Source: Actinomycetaceae bacterium
Lineage (GTDB): Bacteria; Actinomycetota; Actinomycetes; Actinomycetales; Actinomycetaceae
NCBI GenBank assembly: GCA_028724905.1
Contig: JAQYTG010000018.1
Span: forward strand, 186,001 to 250,000
Length of the DNA stretch: 64,000 bases
Reading direction: 5' to 3'
In this document: positions 18,544-27,333 of the stretch, one piece after another
How the letters are laid out: every line of letters begins with the position of its first letter
Numbering within the stretch: the stretch's first letter is position 1
Notes under the pieces: generated by a model
Databases searched by the model: none
The model's input: the letters and a program-made list of their open reading frames with translations, nothing else
Told to the model about the DNA's origin: nothing
Translations under genes and position numbers: made by a program

Positions 18544-19944
18544 CTACGCCGCAGCCTCGTCTTCTTCACCCTCATTAGCTGAGGCTGCTCGGCCAATCTC
18601 AGCATCGGAAAAACTTACTGGCGCGCTGCGTTGGTCGAAATTTCCAGGCTGTTCGGGATTTCCAAGCTGTTCAGATTTTCCTAAACGTCCAGAATCTCCA
18701 GTTGAAGCGTCCTGAATCTCAGCGTCCTGAATCTCAGGAGATTCTTGCCCAAACTTGTCGAGTGTAGCTTCAATGTGTGCCAACAGTTTTTCTTGCACCG
18801 AGGGCACACCGATCTGGTTGATGAGTTCGCCAAAGAATCCCATCACCACCAGCCGGTGTGCTTCTTTCTCGGGGATACCGCGAGAGAGCAGATAAAAAAG
18901 TTGCTCGTCGTCAAAACGTCCAGTAGCTGATGCGTGTCCAGCCCCCTCGATCTTGCCCGTCTCAATCTCCAAATTAGGCACCGAATCGGCACGCGGACCA
19001 TCGCTGAGTACCAAGTTGCGGTTGAGCTCATAGGTGCTAATTCCCTCCGCATTCGGGCGAATCAAGACGTCTCCCACCCACACAGCATGGGCACCATCAC
19101 CGTGCAGAGCCCCTTTGTAGAGCACATTGGAACGGCACTTCGGCTGGTTGTGATCGACGAATAAGCGGTGTTCGAGATGCTGGCCAGTATCGGCGAAATA
19201 GGCGCCGAGTAGCTCAGCATCTCCACCTGTGCCGGCATACTCCAGTGCGCTCGTCACCCGCACGACAGCACCACCCAAGCTGACGACAATATGTTTGAGT
19301 GTGGCATCCGTTCCCACGCGCGCCCTCAAACTCAGTGCATGGATGGCGTCATCGTTCCAGTCTTGAACGCTGACGAGTGTCAGATGAGCGCCATCCCCCA
19401 CCAGTATTTCCACACCCTCGGTGAGTGTTGCCGATCCAGTGTGTACCAGCACCACAGTTCCTCGGGATCGGGCGTCGGCGTCAATCAGCAGTTGAGCGGC
19501 TCGCACAGGTTGATCCTCAGGGGTCGCGTCCTGCCCATATATGCGTACTATCGCTTCGTGTGCAAGTTCAGTATCAGCTGGTATGGTGACGACGTGCGCC
19601 TGAGGAGCCCTCTCCCAAGCGAGCGCTCCGAGCTGGTCTTCAGGAGCTTGTGCCTGCCCCAGCCGAGCGTCGTCACGGCGCACGGTCTCCAAGGAAATAC
19701 CCTCAGCCGTGATCGACACTCCCGCCGAATCGGTGTGCTCATGGACGACTTGCTCCACAGTGGCATCAAAGAAAGCGCTCAAGCGACGCAGCGGAGCAAA
19801 ACGCCACTCTTCAGCACGGTGACTCGGCGGAGGAAAATCAGCCACCTGAAAACTGAGCGGACGATCAGCGCGGCTCGCAGGTGATTTTTGCGCTACGTTG
19901 TTGGGATTCAGGGCTTGTAATGTCGTTGAGGTCTGTGCTGCCAT
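18544..19944 (-). CDS. sufD: SufD component of the Fe-S assembly complex
   Basis: SufD is the SufB paralogue in the SufBC2D scaffold. The 466-residue protein has a variable N-terminus with FPPPSHRAEEWRFAPL, a central beta-helix region with DHNQPKCRSNVLYKG, and the C-terminal motif GRFDDEQLFYLLSRGIPE followed by EAHRLVVMGFFGELI. The tail after about residue 410 is acidic and low in complexity (repeats of QESPEIQDAEIQD and LGKSEQLGNPEQPGN type), and is longer than usual. It starts 3 bases after the sufB stop. Confidence 0.95.
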   Translation of the reverse strand: MAAQTSTTLQALNPNNVAQKSPASRADRPLSFQVADFPPPSHRAEEWRFAPLRRLSAFFDATVEQVVHEHTDSAGVSITAEGISLETVRRDDARLGQAQAPEDQLGALAWERAPQAHVVTIPADTELAHEAIVRIYGQDATPEDQPVRAAQLLIDADARSRGTVVLVHTGSATLTEGVEILVGDGAHLTLVSVQDWNDDAIHALSLRARVGTDATLKHIVVSLGGAVVRVTSALEYAGTGGDAELLGAYFADTGQHLEHRLFVDHNQPKCRSNVLYKGALHGDGAHAVWVGDVLIRPNAEGISTYELNRNLVLSDGPRADSVPNLEIETGKIEGAGHASATGRFDDEQLFYLLSRGIPEKEAHRLVVMGFFGELINQIGVPSVQEKLLAHIEATLDKFGQESPEIQDAEIQDASTGDSGRLGKSEQLGNPEQPGNFDQRSAPVSFSDAEIGRAASANEGEEDEAAA

Positions 19945-19947
19945 AGA

Positions 19948-21438
19948 TCAGCCCACCGATCCTTCCATCTGCAGTTCAATAAGTCGATTGAGTTCGAGCG
20001 CATATTCCATCGGAAGCTCCCGCGCAATTGGCTCCACAAAGCCGCGCACAATCATGGCCATTGCTTCAGTCTCACTCATCCCACGGCTCATCAGATAAAA
20101 CAGCTGATCTTCGCTCACCTTACTCACAGTGGCCTCATGGCCAAGCTGCACATCGTCGGTGCGCACATCCACGTATGGATACGTATCTGAGCGGGAAATA
20201 TCATCCACGAGAAGGGCATCACACACCACGCTAGCTTTCGCGTGCTCCGCTTTCGGCAGCACTTTCACAAGTCCCCGATAAGAGCTGCGCCCACCGCCAC
20301 GCGAAATCGACTTACTCACAATCGTGCTCGATGTGTGCGGAGCCAGATGCACCATTTTTGCACCAGTATCTTGATGCTGGCCTTGACCCGAAAAAGCGAT
20401 AGACAGTGCTTCGCCTCGGGCACGTTCGCCCACGAGCATACAGCACGGGTATTTCATATTAGATTTTGAGCCGATATTGCCATCCACCCACTCCATCGTG
20501 CCGCCCTCTTCAACGACGGCGCGTTGAGTGACGAGGTTGTACACGTTGTTGCTCCAGTTCTGAATGGTGGTGTAGCGCACCCGAGCATTTTTCCCGACGA
20601 AAATCTCTACAACAGCCGCGTGAAGCGAATCACTCTTATAGATCGGGGCAGTACAGCCCTCTACGTAGTGGATATAGGAATCGTCGTCAGCGATGATGAG
20701 CGTGCGTTCAAATTGGCCGAGATTCTCAGTGTTCATACGGAAATAGGCCTGCAGTGGAATATCGACGCGTACCCCCTTGGGCACATAGATGAAACTCCCG
20801 CCGCTCCACACAGCGGTGTTGAGGGCTGAGAACTTATTGTCTCCGAGCGGCACCGATTTCGCGAAATACTTTTTGAACAGCTCTGGATATTCACGCAAGC
20901 CGGAATCAGTATCCAGGAAAACCACGCCTTTTTTAGCTAGATCGTCGCGGATCTGATGGTAGACCACTTCGGATTCGTACTGCGCTGCCACGCCGGCCAC
21001 CAGCCGCGCTTTCTCGGCTTCAGGAATGCCCAGCTTGTCGTAGGTGGCACGAATATCATCGGGCAGATCATCCCACGAATTTGCCACCTGATCGGTGGGG
21101 CGCACGTAGTACTTCACCGAATTAAAATCCACGTTCGACAGATCGACACCCCAAGTAGGCATCGGGCGGCGCTCGAAAGAGTCAAAAGCCTTGAGCCGCA
21201 TATCGAGCATCCACTGCGGTTCCCCTTTAATCGTGGAAATCTCACGGATGACATCTTCGTTGAGTCCTCGCCGAGCTGCCTGGCCAGCGGCATCGCTATC
21301 GTGCCAACCATAAGCATACTTTTGCCCCAATGCCTCAAGGGTTTCCTCTTGAGTGAGGGGAGACGAATTCAGCGCAACGCTAGCTCCCCCAGTGGTCGCT
21401 GCGGCGTCCGCTCTTGGCTGTCGTGCAGGTTGAGTCAT
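19948..21438 (-). CDS. sufB: SufB scaffold component of the Fe-S assembly complex
   Basis: SufB carries the nascent Fe-S cluster in the SufBC2D complex. The 496-residue protein matches the family along its length: [17 protein letters not shown], the beta-helix core with [14 protein letters not shown], then [12 protein letters not shown], and the C-terminal [20 protein letters not shown]. Start ATG 21438 is preceded by GAAAGGAC. It is the first structural gene of the operon; the SufR-type regulator gene lies 288 bases upstream on the same strand, so an operon promoter is expected in 21439-21726. Confidence 0.98.
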   Translation of the reverse strand: MTQPARQPRADAAATTGGASVALNSSPLTQEETLEALGQKYAYGWHDSDAAGQAARRGLNEDVIREISTIKGEPQWMLDMRLKAFDSFERRPMPTWGVDLSNVDFNSVKYYVRPTDQVANSWDDLPDDIRATYDKLGIPEAEKARLVAGVAAQYESEVVYHQIRDDLAKKGVVFLDTDSGLREYPELFKKYFAKSVPLGDNKFSALNTAVWSGGSFIYVPKGVRVDIPLQAYFRMNTENLGQFERTLIIADDDSYIHYVEGCTAPIYKSDSLHAAVVEIFVGKNARVRYTTIQNWSNNVYNLVTQRAVVEEGGTMEWVDGNIGSKSNMKYPCCMLVGERARGEALSIAFSGQGQHQDTGAKMVHLAPHTSSTIVSKSISRGGGRSSYRGLVKVLPKAEHAKASVVCDALLVDDISRSDTYPYVDVRTDDVQLGHEATVSKVSEDQLFYLMSRGMSETEAMAMIVRGFVEPIARELPMEYALELNRLIELQMEGSVG

Positions 21439-21726
21439 GTTGTCCTTTCAGAGATGCGCCTTATCGTGCGTGTTTCTCATCGTTCATTCGTTGTGCCTAT
21501 ACGCTCATTTAGATATTTATTGATACATTCGCGGTGACGGCGCTACCCAGGTTGCTCCATCCCCTGTCCGTTGCTGCTGGCCAGTCGTCCGTGGCATACA
21601 GACACTGCGTAGTTGTGGAGCTCTGCAGAGCACCATCCCGTAAGACGGAGAATATGCTCTACCAGCACACGCATTGCCCACCCATGTGCAACTGTCCGCG
21701 TGTTGCGTGTTGTGTTGTTCATTGCT

Positions 21727-22404
21727 TTATCGTGCGTGGCGCATCACCGGCATTCCTATAGGGATATTCGTTGTACACACGTGTTCTCCACCAGCGAGGG
21801 TGGCCAGCCGCTGGATCGGTACACCTAGCAGACGTGAGAAAGCCGCCGTTTCAGCTTCACAAAATTCTGGAAAATCAGAGGCGACATCTTGCACGGGGCA
21901 GTGCCCCTGGCACAGCTGCAAAGCCATAGTGTTGGGCCCGCCGCGCCGCAGCGTCGCCACATATCCGTCGTTGTTGAGTGCGACGACAAGTGCAGCTGCT
22001 TTCTCCGCCGGAGTATTGCCAGCATTAGCCAATACGTGCCCGTAGCGCTTTTCTAGCGTCGCCACCCGCTGATTGACGAACTCGTTGATAGCGTCATCAC
22101 CCATGCTGGCTTTCATAAAGTGCATGGCTTGAGCGGCGAGGTCGGCATACGACTCTTGCAGCTCCCCCTGCCCTTTCGCCGTGGCCACATAGCGGCGAGA
22201 TGGGCGGCCACGGCGCGTCGGCGCATTCACATTTCCTTGGTACACCTTGATAAGACTATTCTCCACTAACGTGGAGATGTGACGCCGTACAGCAGCTGGG
22301 GTGAGCACGAGAATTTTCGCTAATTCACTAGACGTAATCGGGCCACGCTCTACGATGTATCGCAGGATCTGTTCACACGTGCCCAGATCGTTCATATCCG
22401 CCAT
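21727..22404 (-). CDS. sufR: SufR-type Fe-S-sensing transcriptional repressor
   Basis: A 225-residue regulator with an N-terminal winged helix-turn-helix (about residues 8-55, PITSSELAKILVLTPAAVRR) and a C-terminal sensor region. Four cysteines cluster in the sensor part: Cys165, Cys169 (CQGHC), Cys182 (DFPEFC) and Cys210 (GGEHVC). SufR proteins bind a [4Fe-4S] cluster through C-terminal cysteines and repress the suf operon when cluster supply is sufficient. Its place directly upstream of sufB, as in mycobacteria, supports that role. ATG 22404 has GAGGTGA just before it; ATG 22395 is an alternative. Confidence 0.92.
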   Translation of the reverse strand: MADMNDLGTCEQILRYIVERGPITSSELAKILVLTPAAVRRHISTLVENSLIKVYQGNVNAPTRRGRPSRRYVATAKGQGELQESYADLAAQAMHFMKASMGDDAINEFVNQRVATLEKRYGHVLANAGNTPAEKAAALVVALNNDGYVATLRRGGPNTMALQLCQGHCPVQDVASDFPEFCEAETAAFSRLLGVPIQRLATLAGGEHVCTTNIPIGMPVMRHAR

Positions 22405-22571
22405 CGCTCACCTCAATTTCGCCGCATTCAGCGCTGATCATCTTCTCAGTAAGTTTGCTCATCAGACCCACAACAGATCCTTTAAGAAACATTCTCGTAA
22501 CTAAAATGAATTTTAGCAAGTGGAACGTGCCGTAAAAGAATGAACTGTGAACAATACAGCGCTCAGGCAAG

Positions 22572-22602
22572 GTGTTTCTGCCATGCACGATGGCAGAAAC
22601 AC
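22572..22602 (-). terminator. Perfect 13-bp hairpin downstream of argF
   Basis: GTGTTTCTGCCAT (22572-22584) is followed by a 5-base loop and its exact complement (22590-22602). It lies 38 bases after the argF stop and upstream of sufR. There is no U-tract. It could terminate argF or serve as an operator for the sufR promoter. Confidence 0.65.
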
Positions 22603-22639
22603 GTCCAGATCGCTCAGCGCCTCTATCAGCAATACTCAG

Positions 22640-23632
22640 CTACTGCAAGGTGGCATACATGATGGCTTTGATCGAGTGCATCCGATTTTCGGCTTCATCA
22701 AATACTTTCGAGCGCTCAGATCGAAACACCGAATCGGCCACTTCCATCTCGGCGATGCCGAAACGATCGTAAATTTCTTGGCCAATTGTGGTGCCCAGAT
22801 CGTGAAATGACGGCAGACAGTGCAGGAAAATAGCCGACGGGCGAGCGAGATCCATGAGCTCCGACGTCACTCGATAGGGCTGCAGCAACTCAATACGCTC
22901 TGCCCATAGCTGCGCAGACTCACCCATTGAGACCCATATATCCGTGTACAGCACATCAGCATCTGCCGCTGCCGCTCGCGGATCCGCCACGAGCGCTACC
23001 GATCCGCCGCTACGGTGAGCAATATCTGTACAGATATCGACGAGCTGGGCATCAGGCCACAACTGTTCAGGCCCACACGCCACATAGTGCAAACCCAGTT
23101 TGGCACACACCACCATGAGCGAATTGCTCACATTATTGCGGCAATCACCAAAAAAGACGAGTTTCTTTCCCGCTAGCTCACCGCAGTGTTCTCGCACTGT
23201 GAGCATATCGGCGATCATTTGGGTGGGATGAAAATCGTCCGTCAGTCCATTCCACACCGGCACTCCTGCGTGCCGCGCGAGATCTTCGACTATATCCTGC
23301 CCAAAACCGCGATATTCAATGCCGTCGTAGATACGACCTAGCACTTTTGCGGTATCTTCGATGGACTCTTTGGTCCCCATTTGAGAGCTAGCCGGATCGA
23401 GATAGGTGACGCCCATGCCCAGATCGTAGCCGGCCACCTCAAAGGAACTACGGGTGCGCGTGGAGGTCTTTTCAAACAGCAAGACGATGTTTTTACCTTC
23501 TAAATACCGGTGTGGCTGGCCAGAGCACTTGAGTGCTTTCAACTGCGCAGACAGATCAATGAGATAGCGAATCTCTTGTGCTGTGAAATCCAAAAGTTTC
23601 AAAAAACTACGTCCGCTCAGGTTCACATCCAT
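22640..23632 (-). CDS. argF: Ornithine carbamoyltransferase
   Basis: This enzyme makes citrulline from ornithine and carbamoyl phosphate, or runs in reverse in the arginine deiminase pathway. About 330 residues; carbamoyl-phosphate-binding FEKTSTRTRSSFE, the DDFHPTQMIAD segment and the ornithine-binding HCLPSFHD are clear. The length and the motifs resemble the ArcB/E. coli ArgI type more than the shorter ArgF of most actinobacteria. No other arginine gene is adjacent, so anabolic or catabolic use cannot be decided from context. ATG 23632 (MDVNLSGRSF) fits the family; ATG 23641 and upstream starts to 23686 are possible. Confidence 0.94.
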   Translation of the reverse strand: MDVNLSGRSFLKLLDFTAQEIRYLIDLSAQLKALKCSGQPHRYLEGKNIVLLFEKTSTRTRSSFEVAGYDLGMGVTYLDPASSQMGTKESIEDTAKVLGRIYDGIEYRGFGQDIVEDLARHAGVPVWNGLTDDFHPTQMIADMLTVREHCGELAGKKLVFFGDCRNNVSNSLMVVCAKLGLHYVACGPEQLWPDAQLVDICTDIAHRSGGSVALVADPRAAAADADVLYTDIWVSMGESAQLWAERIELLQPYRVTSELMDLARPSAIFLHCLPSFHDLGTTIGQEIYDRFGIAEMEVADSVFRSERSKVFDEAENRMHSIKAIMYATLQ

Positions 23633-23897
23633 AGCTCCCATGCCCCTTCTATCGTCTTGCCTATGCCGATCAGCGTACCATCTCAACCGCCTCCAGCTGG
23701 CACCTCACTATATGGGTCTATTGCGGGTGAGCATCTCAGCCAGAATCACTCGATGCTATCAGCCCGCCAACGAATTGACCGTGCTCAGACCAATCGCGTC
23801 CCCAACTTGTGCCACGGCCGATCACATCGCCCATATTGCCTACTTCCCTGCAGGCCGTGGTCGATATCGCCCCACTGCCATATCACTCTATCAGCCC

Positions 23898-23921
23898 AGT
23901 GTTCGCACCAGTGTTCGCATG
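23898..23921. repeat. 12-bp tandem duplication
   Basis: AGTGTTCGCACC (23898-23909) is followed by AGTGTTCGCATG (23910-23921), ten of twelve bases identical. It lies between argF and the Nudix gene. Confidence 0.75.
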
Positions 23922-23964
23922 ACCCTGGCAGATTTCTTCTGCACACTCCATGAACGCGGCGCGA

Positions 23965-24630
23965 TCAGAGAGAATCGTGGGGATGAAGAGCAGCGCGATC
24001 ATGGAGAAAATTACGCGCGGCGAGCACCCCAAGCACTAAGCTGGGGCTGCGCAAATCTCGGCGCACCACAGCTTGATACACCTGTTCGAGCGGCCACCAG
24101 GCGCTCACAATTTCGCGTTCCTCTGCTTCGCGCACAAAATCCGATCCTGGCTCCCCCTTGCCCACAGCGCTCAAACCGGTGGCAATGTAAATATCCAGGT
24201 TTTCGGTAGAACACCCAGGAGAAGAGAAATAGCTCACCGCCGGATGCCACTGCTCCGCCCGCATTCCCGTCTCTTCAGCTAGCTCTCGCTGCGCTGCCAC
24301 CAGCCTAGATTCTCCCTCGTGATCGAGCAGCCCAGCAGGTATCTCCCACAGCAGCTGGCGCACCGGATGCCGGTATTGCCGTATGAGCAAAATCTCCGCC
24401 TCTCCAGCTACCCCTTGGCGCAATGCGACGATGCCGACGGCATCGTCGTGGCGCATATACTGCCGCTGCGCCTGATCCCCTGCCGCAAACTCCACAGTGT
24501 CATTGAGGATTGTGAAAATTGGCCCCACGTACTCCACTTGTTGATCGCTGAGGATGACGTGCTCTAGAGCAGCCTCGTCACGCAGGGCATCATCACGCAA
24601 AGCATTGCCGTCACCTGTAAGTTTCATCAT
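23965..24630 (-). CDS. Nudix hydrolase, ADP-ribose pyrophosphatase type
   Basis: A 221-residue Nudix enzyme. The Nudix box is GLLDHEGE followed by SRLVAAQRELAEETGM, with the metal-binding REL.EE core; upstream are IRQYRHPVRQLLWEIPAG and downstream the SSPGCSTENLDIYIA segment that marks ADP-ribose pyrophosphatases. Expected reaction: ADP-ribose to AMP and ribose 5-phosphate. In mycobacteria a homologue lies just past mctB and pyrG; here it is separated from steB by 365 gene-free bases and pyrG is absent. Start at ATG 24630 or 24627 (the N-terminus begins with two Met); there is an imperfect ALRDDALRDEA repeat near the N-terminus. Confidence 0.92.
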   Translation of the reverse strand: MMKLTGDGNALRDDALRDEAALEHVILSDQQVEYVGPIFTILNDTVEFAAGDQAQRQYMRHDDAVGIVALRQGVAGEAEILLIRQYRHPVRQLLWEIPAGLLDHEGESRLVAAQRELAEETGMRAEQWHPAVSYFSSPGCSTENLDIYIATGLSAVGKGEPGSDFVREAEEREIVSAWWPLEQVYQAVVRRDLRSPSLVLGVLAARNFLHDRAALHPHDSL

Positions 24631-24795
24631 TTTTATCCCATCACTGGATGATCGCTATCACATCGCAATCTCATCGCCGAGGTGTGCCAGACACAATCTC
24701 GTTTCTGTGCCCTCTGGCACTTTCGCCTCTGTGCTCTGTCTTCCTTTCGTGCCCTGCCTTTGCTAGCCATGAGCGGCCATGATCCATTTTTCATA

Positions 24796-24821
24796 GCCGC
24801 TTTCACGGGCCGCTTTCACGG
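24796..24821. repeat. 13-bp tandem duplication
   Basis: GCCGCTTTCACGG is present twice without a gap (24796-24808 and 24809-24821). Confidence 0.88.
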
Positions 24822-24935
24822 CTGTGCTGCGAGGCGCTCTCACCTCTGCGCCTTATCTTTGCTGCCTTGAGTTACTAGCCTTGAGCGCCCCTATGCATAT
24901 CGTTTCATGGCCGCGCTGTTTTACTGCCATGCCTG

Positions 24936-24986
24936 GCGCAGCACAGCTGCTATGATCACGTGCTACATTCATCTGCTCTGCTGCGC
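24936..24986 (-). terminator. Long-loop inverted repeat downstream of steB
   Basis: GCGCAGCA (24936-24943) and TGCTGCGC (24979-24986) can pair across a 35-base loop, starting 9 bases after the steB stop. It is a weak terminator candidate for the long recN-steB operon; no U-tract is present. Confidence 0.35.
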
Positions 24987-24995
24987 TCACGATTG

Positions 24996-25982
24996 CTATT
25001 TCTGAGCATCGCCGCCCGCTGGAGCAGCTTGAGGAGCTGAGCGCAGCTCTCCGATAGCCTGGGTGGCTCCGGTGCCGATACCGAGATCGACGCGCTTTCC
25101 TGAGAGGGTATGTGCAATAGCCACTGGCACATTGAGGCTTCCCAGCGCACTAGCTGGAGCATCCACAGTGGCGGCTTTCGTACTACGTGCCCGCAGCTCC
25201 GTGACGACGTCGCCATCTGAATCTGCAGCTCCAGCTACAACGAGGCCGCCTTTGGCAGCGAGAGTATCAACTAATTTCACCAACATTGTTCGAGAGTAAT
25301 CGACAAGAGCTTGAGCATGAGTATCTGCTTGTTTGTCGCCGCTCACTACTGGTGAAACAGCATCGGGTACGAGCAGCAAGACAGCATCAGCTGCCCCAGC
25401 GAGCTTTGTTGATTTTTCCAGCATAGGAGTGTCAGATTCACTCATCATTTGTGCGAGCATGGCGTTGTTAGCATCCGTAGAACCTGTCCGTGCCAGCTGA
25501 TTCAGAGCCGTTCCCAATGCAGTATCCGCATCAGCTCCGGCTTCCACACCTTTTACGTAACTTGAAATCTGCTGAGCAAAGGCCGAGCGGTACGAGTTCT
25601 GGTTGGAGTCTGTCCACAAACCCGTGAGTCCAATCACTGTTCCCACCTGAGCTCCAGAGAGCTTGAGCTTTGCCGTCACCGCGCTATAGGTATCATCTGG
25701 GACGCCCGCTGCCCGAATAATCGCCACGCTTTTCCCTGTAAGCGTATTTTTCAGAATGCTTGGTGCAATAGCTTCAAAAACGTCATCTTGTTTGTCGAGT
25801 TGCTCCTGTGCCGCTGAGTTTTGCTGCACAAGTTGCGCGTTGGAATCACGCAACTGTGCCATATCACTGGTGAGAGCATCACCGATGGCATTTTGCAGCG
25901 GCCCTGCCCCTAAAATCACTCCCACCGCCAGTGCGAGGAATACCGCCGTTAAAGAAACTATGTGATACCGAAAATCGACCAT
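24996..25982 (-). CDS. steB: SteB/MctB-family membrane-anchored protein
   Basis: A 328-residue protein with one N-terminal membrane helix (about residues 8-27, IVSLTAVFLALAVGVILGAG) followed by a coiled-coil-like segment (about 40-65, QLRDSNAQLVQQNSAAQEQL) and a large, presumably external domain. The family includes mycobacterial MctB, linked to copper, and corynebacterial SteB, which pairs with SteA in cell separation. VDFRYHIVSL at the start is the family hallmark. ATG 25982 has GAGGCGG about 7 bases upstream; the GTG at 25997 overlaps that site. It follows steA by 120 bases. The division role is favoured because steA is adjacent. Confidence 0.9.
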   Translation of the reverse strand: MVDFRYHIVSLTAVFLALAVGVILGAGPLQNAIGDALTSDMAQLRDSNAQLVQQNSAAQEQLDKQDDVFEAIAPSILKNTLTGKSVAIIRAAGVPDDTYSAVTAKLKLSGAQVGTVIGLTGLWTDSNQNSYRSAFAQQISSYVKGVEAGADADTALGTALNQLARTGSTDANNAMLAQMMSESDTPMLEKSTKLAGAADAVLLLVPDAVSPVVSGDKQADTHAQALVDYSRTMLVKLVDTLAAKGGLVVAGAADSDGDVVTELRARSTKAATVDAPASALGSLNVPVAIAHTLSGKRVDLGIGTGATQAIGELRSAPQAAPAGGDAQK

Positions 25983-26102
25983 TGGAAGCCGCCTCACAAT
26001 CTCTATCTCACACCCTATATCTAGACGTTATCTGTACAGAGACACTCTGTATGCAGCGCGGTCACTGCGCTACCTATAAACCTGCGCCATCTATGAGCCG
26101 CA

Positions 26103-27329
26103 TCAGAAAATACTTCTCAACCACGAATCTAACGCCGTTATCCATGAACCGGCGATGCCCAACGTCACGCTCCCAGCTGTCGTGGTCACTATTGCGCTTC
26201 CCATGGCTGCCACTGCTGCAAGAATGAAAAACGCCAGCTGCCAGTTGGAGATACGACGGCGATATATCTGCGTGACGGCATCTGCTGAGATGAGCTTAGC
26301 CCCCACACACAGCCTGGTGACGACGGCACTGACCATTCCTTGCTGCCCACGATCCATCGCCTGCGCGAATGTACGATGGCTCCCCACCAGCACGATCACC
26401 TCTGCCCCGCAGGCATCGGCCAGCATGACGGCTGCATCCTCGCTCGTTCCCGCCGTTCGGTATACCACATGGGGCAAACCCAGATCTTGCACACGCTTTT
26501 CACTCGTCACCCGCCCCTCTTTCGGGCCGTGTACCACGATTTCTGCTCCACAGGTGAGGGCTTTCTCAGAGATAGTATCCATATCCCCCACAATGAGATC
26601 TACGCGATATCCCGCTGCCAGCACGGCATCAGCACCTGCATCCACACCAATGATTACCGGATCGTAGTCGCTGATATAGTGACGCAGCTTTTTCAGCTCC
26701 TGACGATAATCATACCCACGCATCACAACCAGTACCTGCCGACCGGAGATGCGGGTATGCACCTCTGGCATCCCCACGCTATCGAAAATGAGTGCCTGCT
26801 CCGTGTCGATATACGTCATCATATTGGAGGCAAAGGCCTTGAGCTGCACCGGCAGCGCTGCCCGAGCTTGCTGAAAACTAGCAGCGTTGGACTCAGCGCT
26901 TTGCACTGTACCTTGAGCGACGATCTGATCATTCGCCCGCACGTCGCCATCAGCACTGATTGACACCTCGCTGCCCTCAGAAATATCCATCACACTTGAG
27001 CCGAGATTATCGACCAGCAGTACCCCCGCATTCAGCAGCACCTCAGGCCCAAGATTGGGGTAGCGCCCAGAAGTGGCTGGAGCCGCATCCAGCACCGCCC
27101 TCACACCAGCTTCCACAAGCGCTTGCGCACTGGCAGAATCAATATCTGAGTGGTCAATAATGGCCACGCTTCCAGGGGAGAGCCGCCGCACTAGAGCGTG
27201 AGTATTGCGATCTACATAAGCCGTGCCACTCACCGTTTGGCTGACGCCGCGATCGCGTCTCTTTTTGCCAGACTTTGTGCCGGCTGCTGCACCAGACTTT
27301 GTGCCGGATTTTGTACCGAAAACTCTCAC
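26103..27329 (-). CDS. steA: SteA-type cytokinesis protein (thiamin pyrophosphokinase-like fold)
   Basis: About 408 residues. The centre carries a thiamin-pyrophosphokinase-like segment (VIIGVDAGADAVLAAGY, then DLIVGDMDTIS) and the C-terminus has a membrane helix (about residues 357-380, LAFFILAAVAAMGSAIV) plus a second hydrophobic stretch. In Corynebacterium SteA and SteB support the cell-separation hydrolase RipA. The likely start is GTG 27329, four bases after the recN stop; a longer frame reaches back to 27434 inside recN but has no support. The first 20 residues contain three GTKSG repeats and a basic GKKRRDRG segment. Confidence 0.9.
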   Translation of the reverse strand: MRVFGTKSGTKSGAAAGTKSGKKRRDRGVSQTVSGTAYVDRNTHALVRRLSPGSVAIIDHSDIDSASAQALVEAGVRAVLDAAPATSGRYPNLGPEVLLNAGVLLVDNLGSSVMDISEGSEVSISADGDVRANDQIVAQGTVQSAESNAASFQQARAALPVQLKAFASNMMTYIDTEQALIFDSVGMPEVHTRISGRQVLVVMRGYDYRQELKKLRHYISDYDPVIIGVDAGADAVLAAGYRVDLIVGDMDTISEKALTCGAEIVVHGPKEGRVTSEKRVQDLGLPHVVYRTAGTSEDAAVMLADACGAEVIVLVGSHRTFAQAMDRGQQGMVSAVVTRLCVGAKLISADAVTQIYRRRISNWQLAFFILAAVAAMGSAIVTTTAGSVTLGIAGSWITALDSWLRSIF

Positions 27330-27333
27330 ATTC

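Larger units (their letters stand above)
24631..24995. other. 365-base gene-free stretch between Nudix gene and steB
   Basis: No coding frame is convincing here. It contains a 13-bp tandem duplication (24796-24821) and, at its end, a long-loop inverted repeat (24936-24986) just after the steB stop. In the M. tuberculosis order pyrG would lie at this place; no trace of it can be read. Confidence 0.6.
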
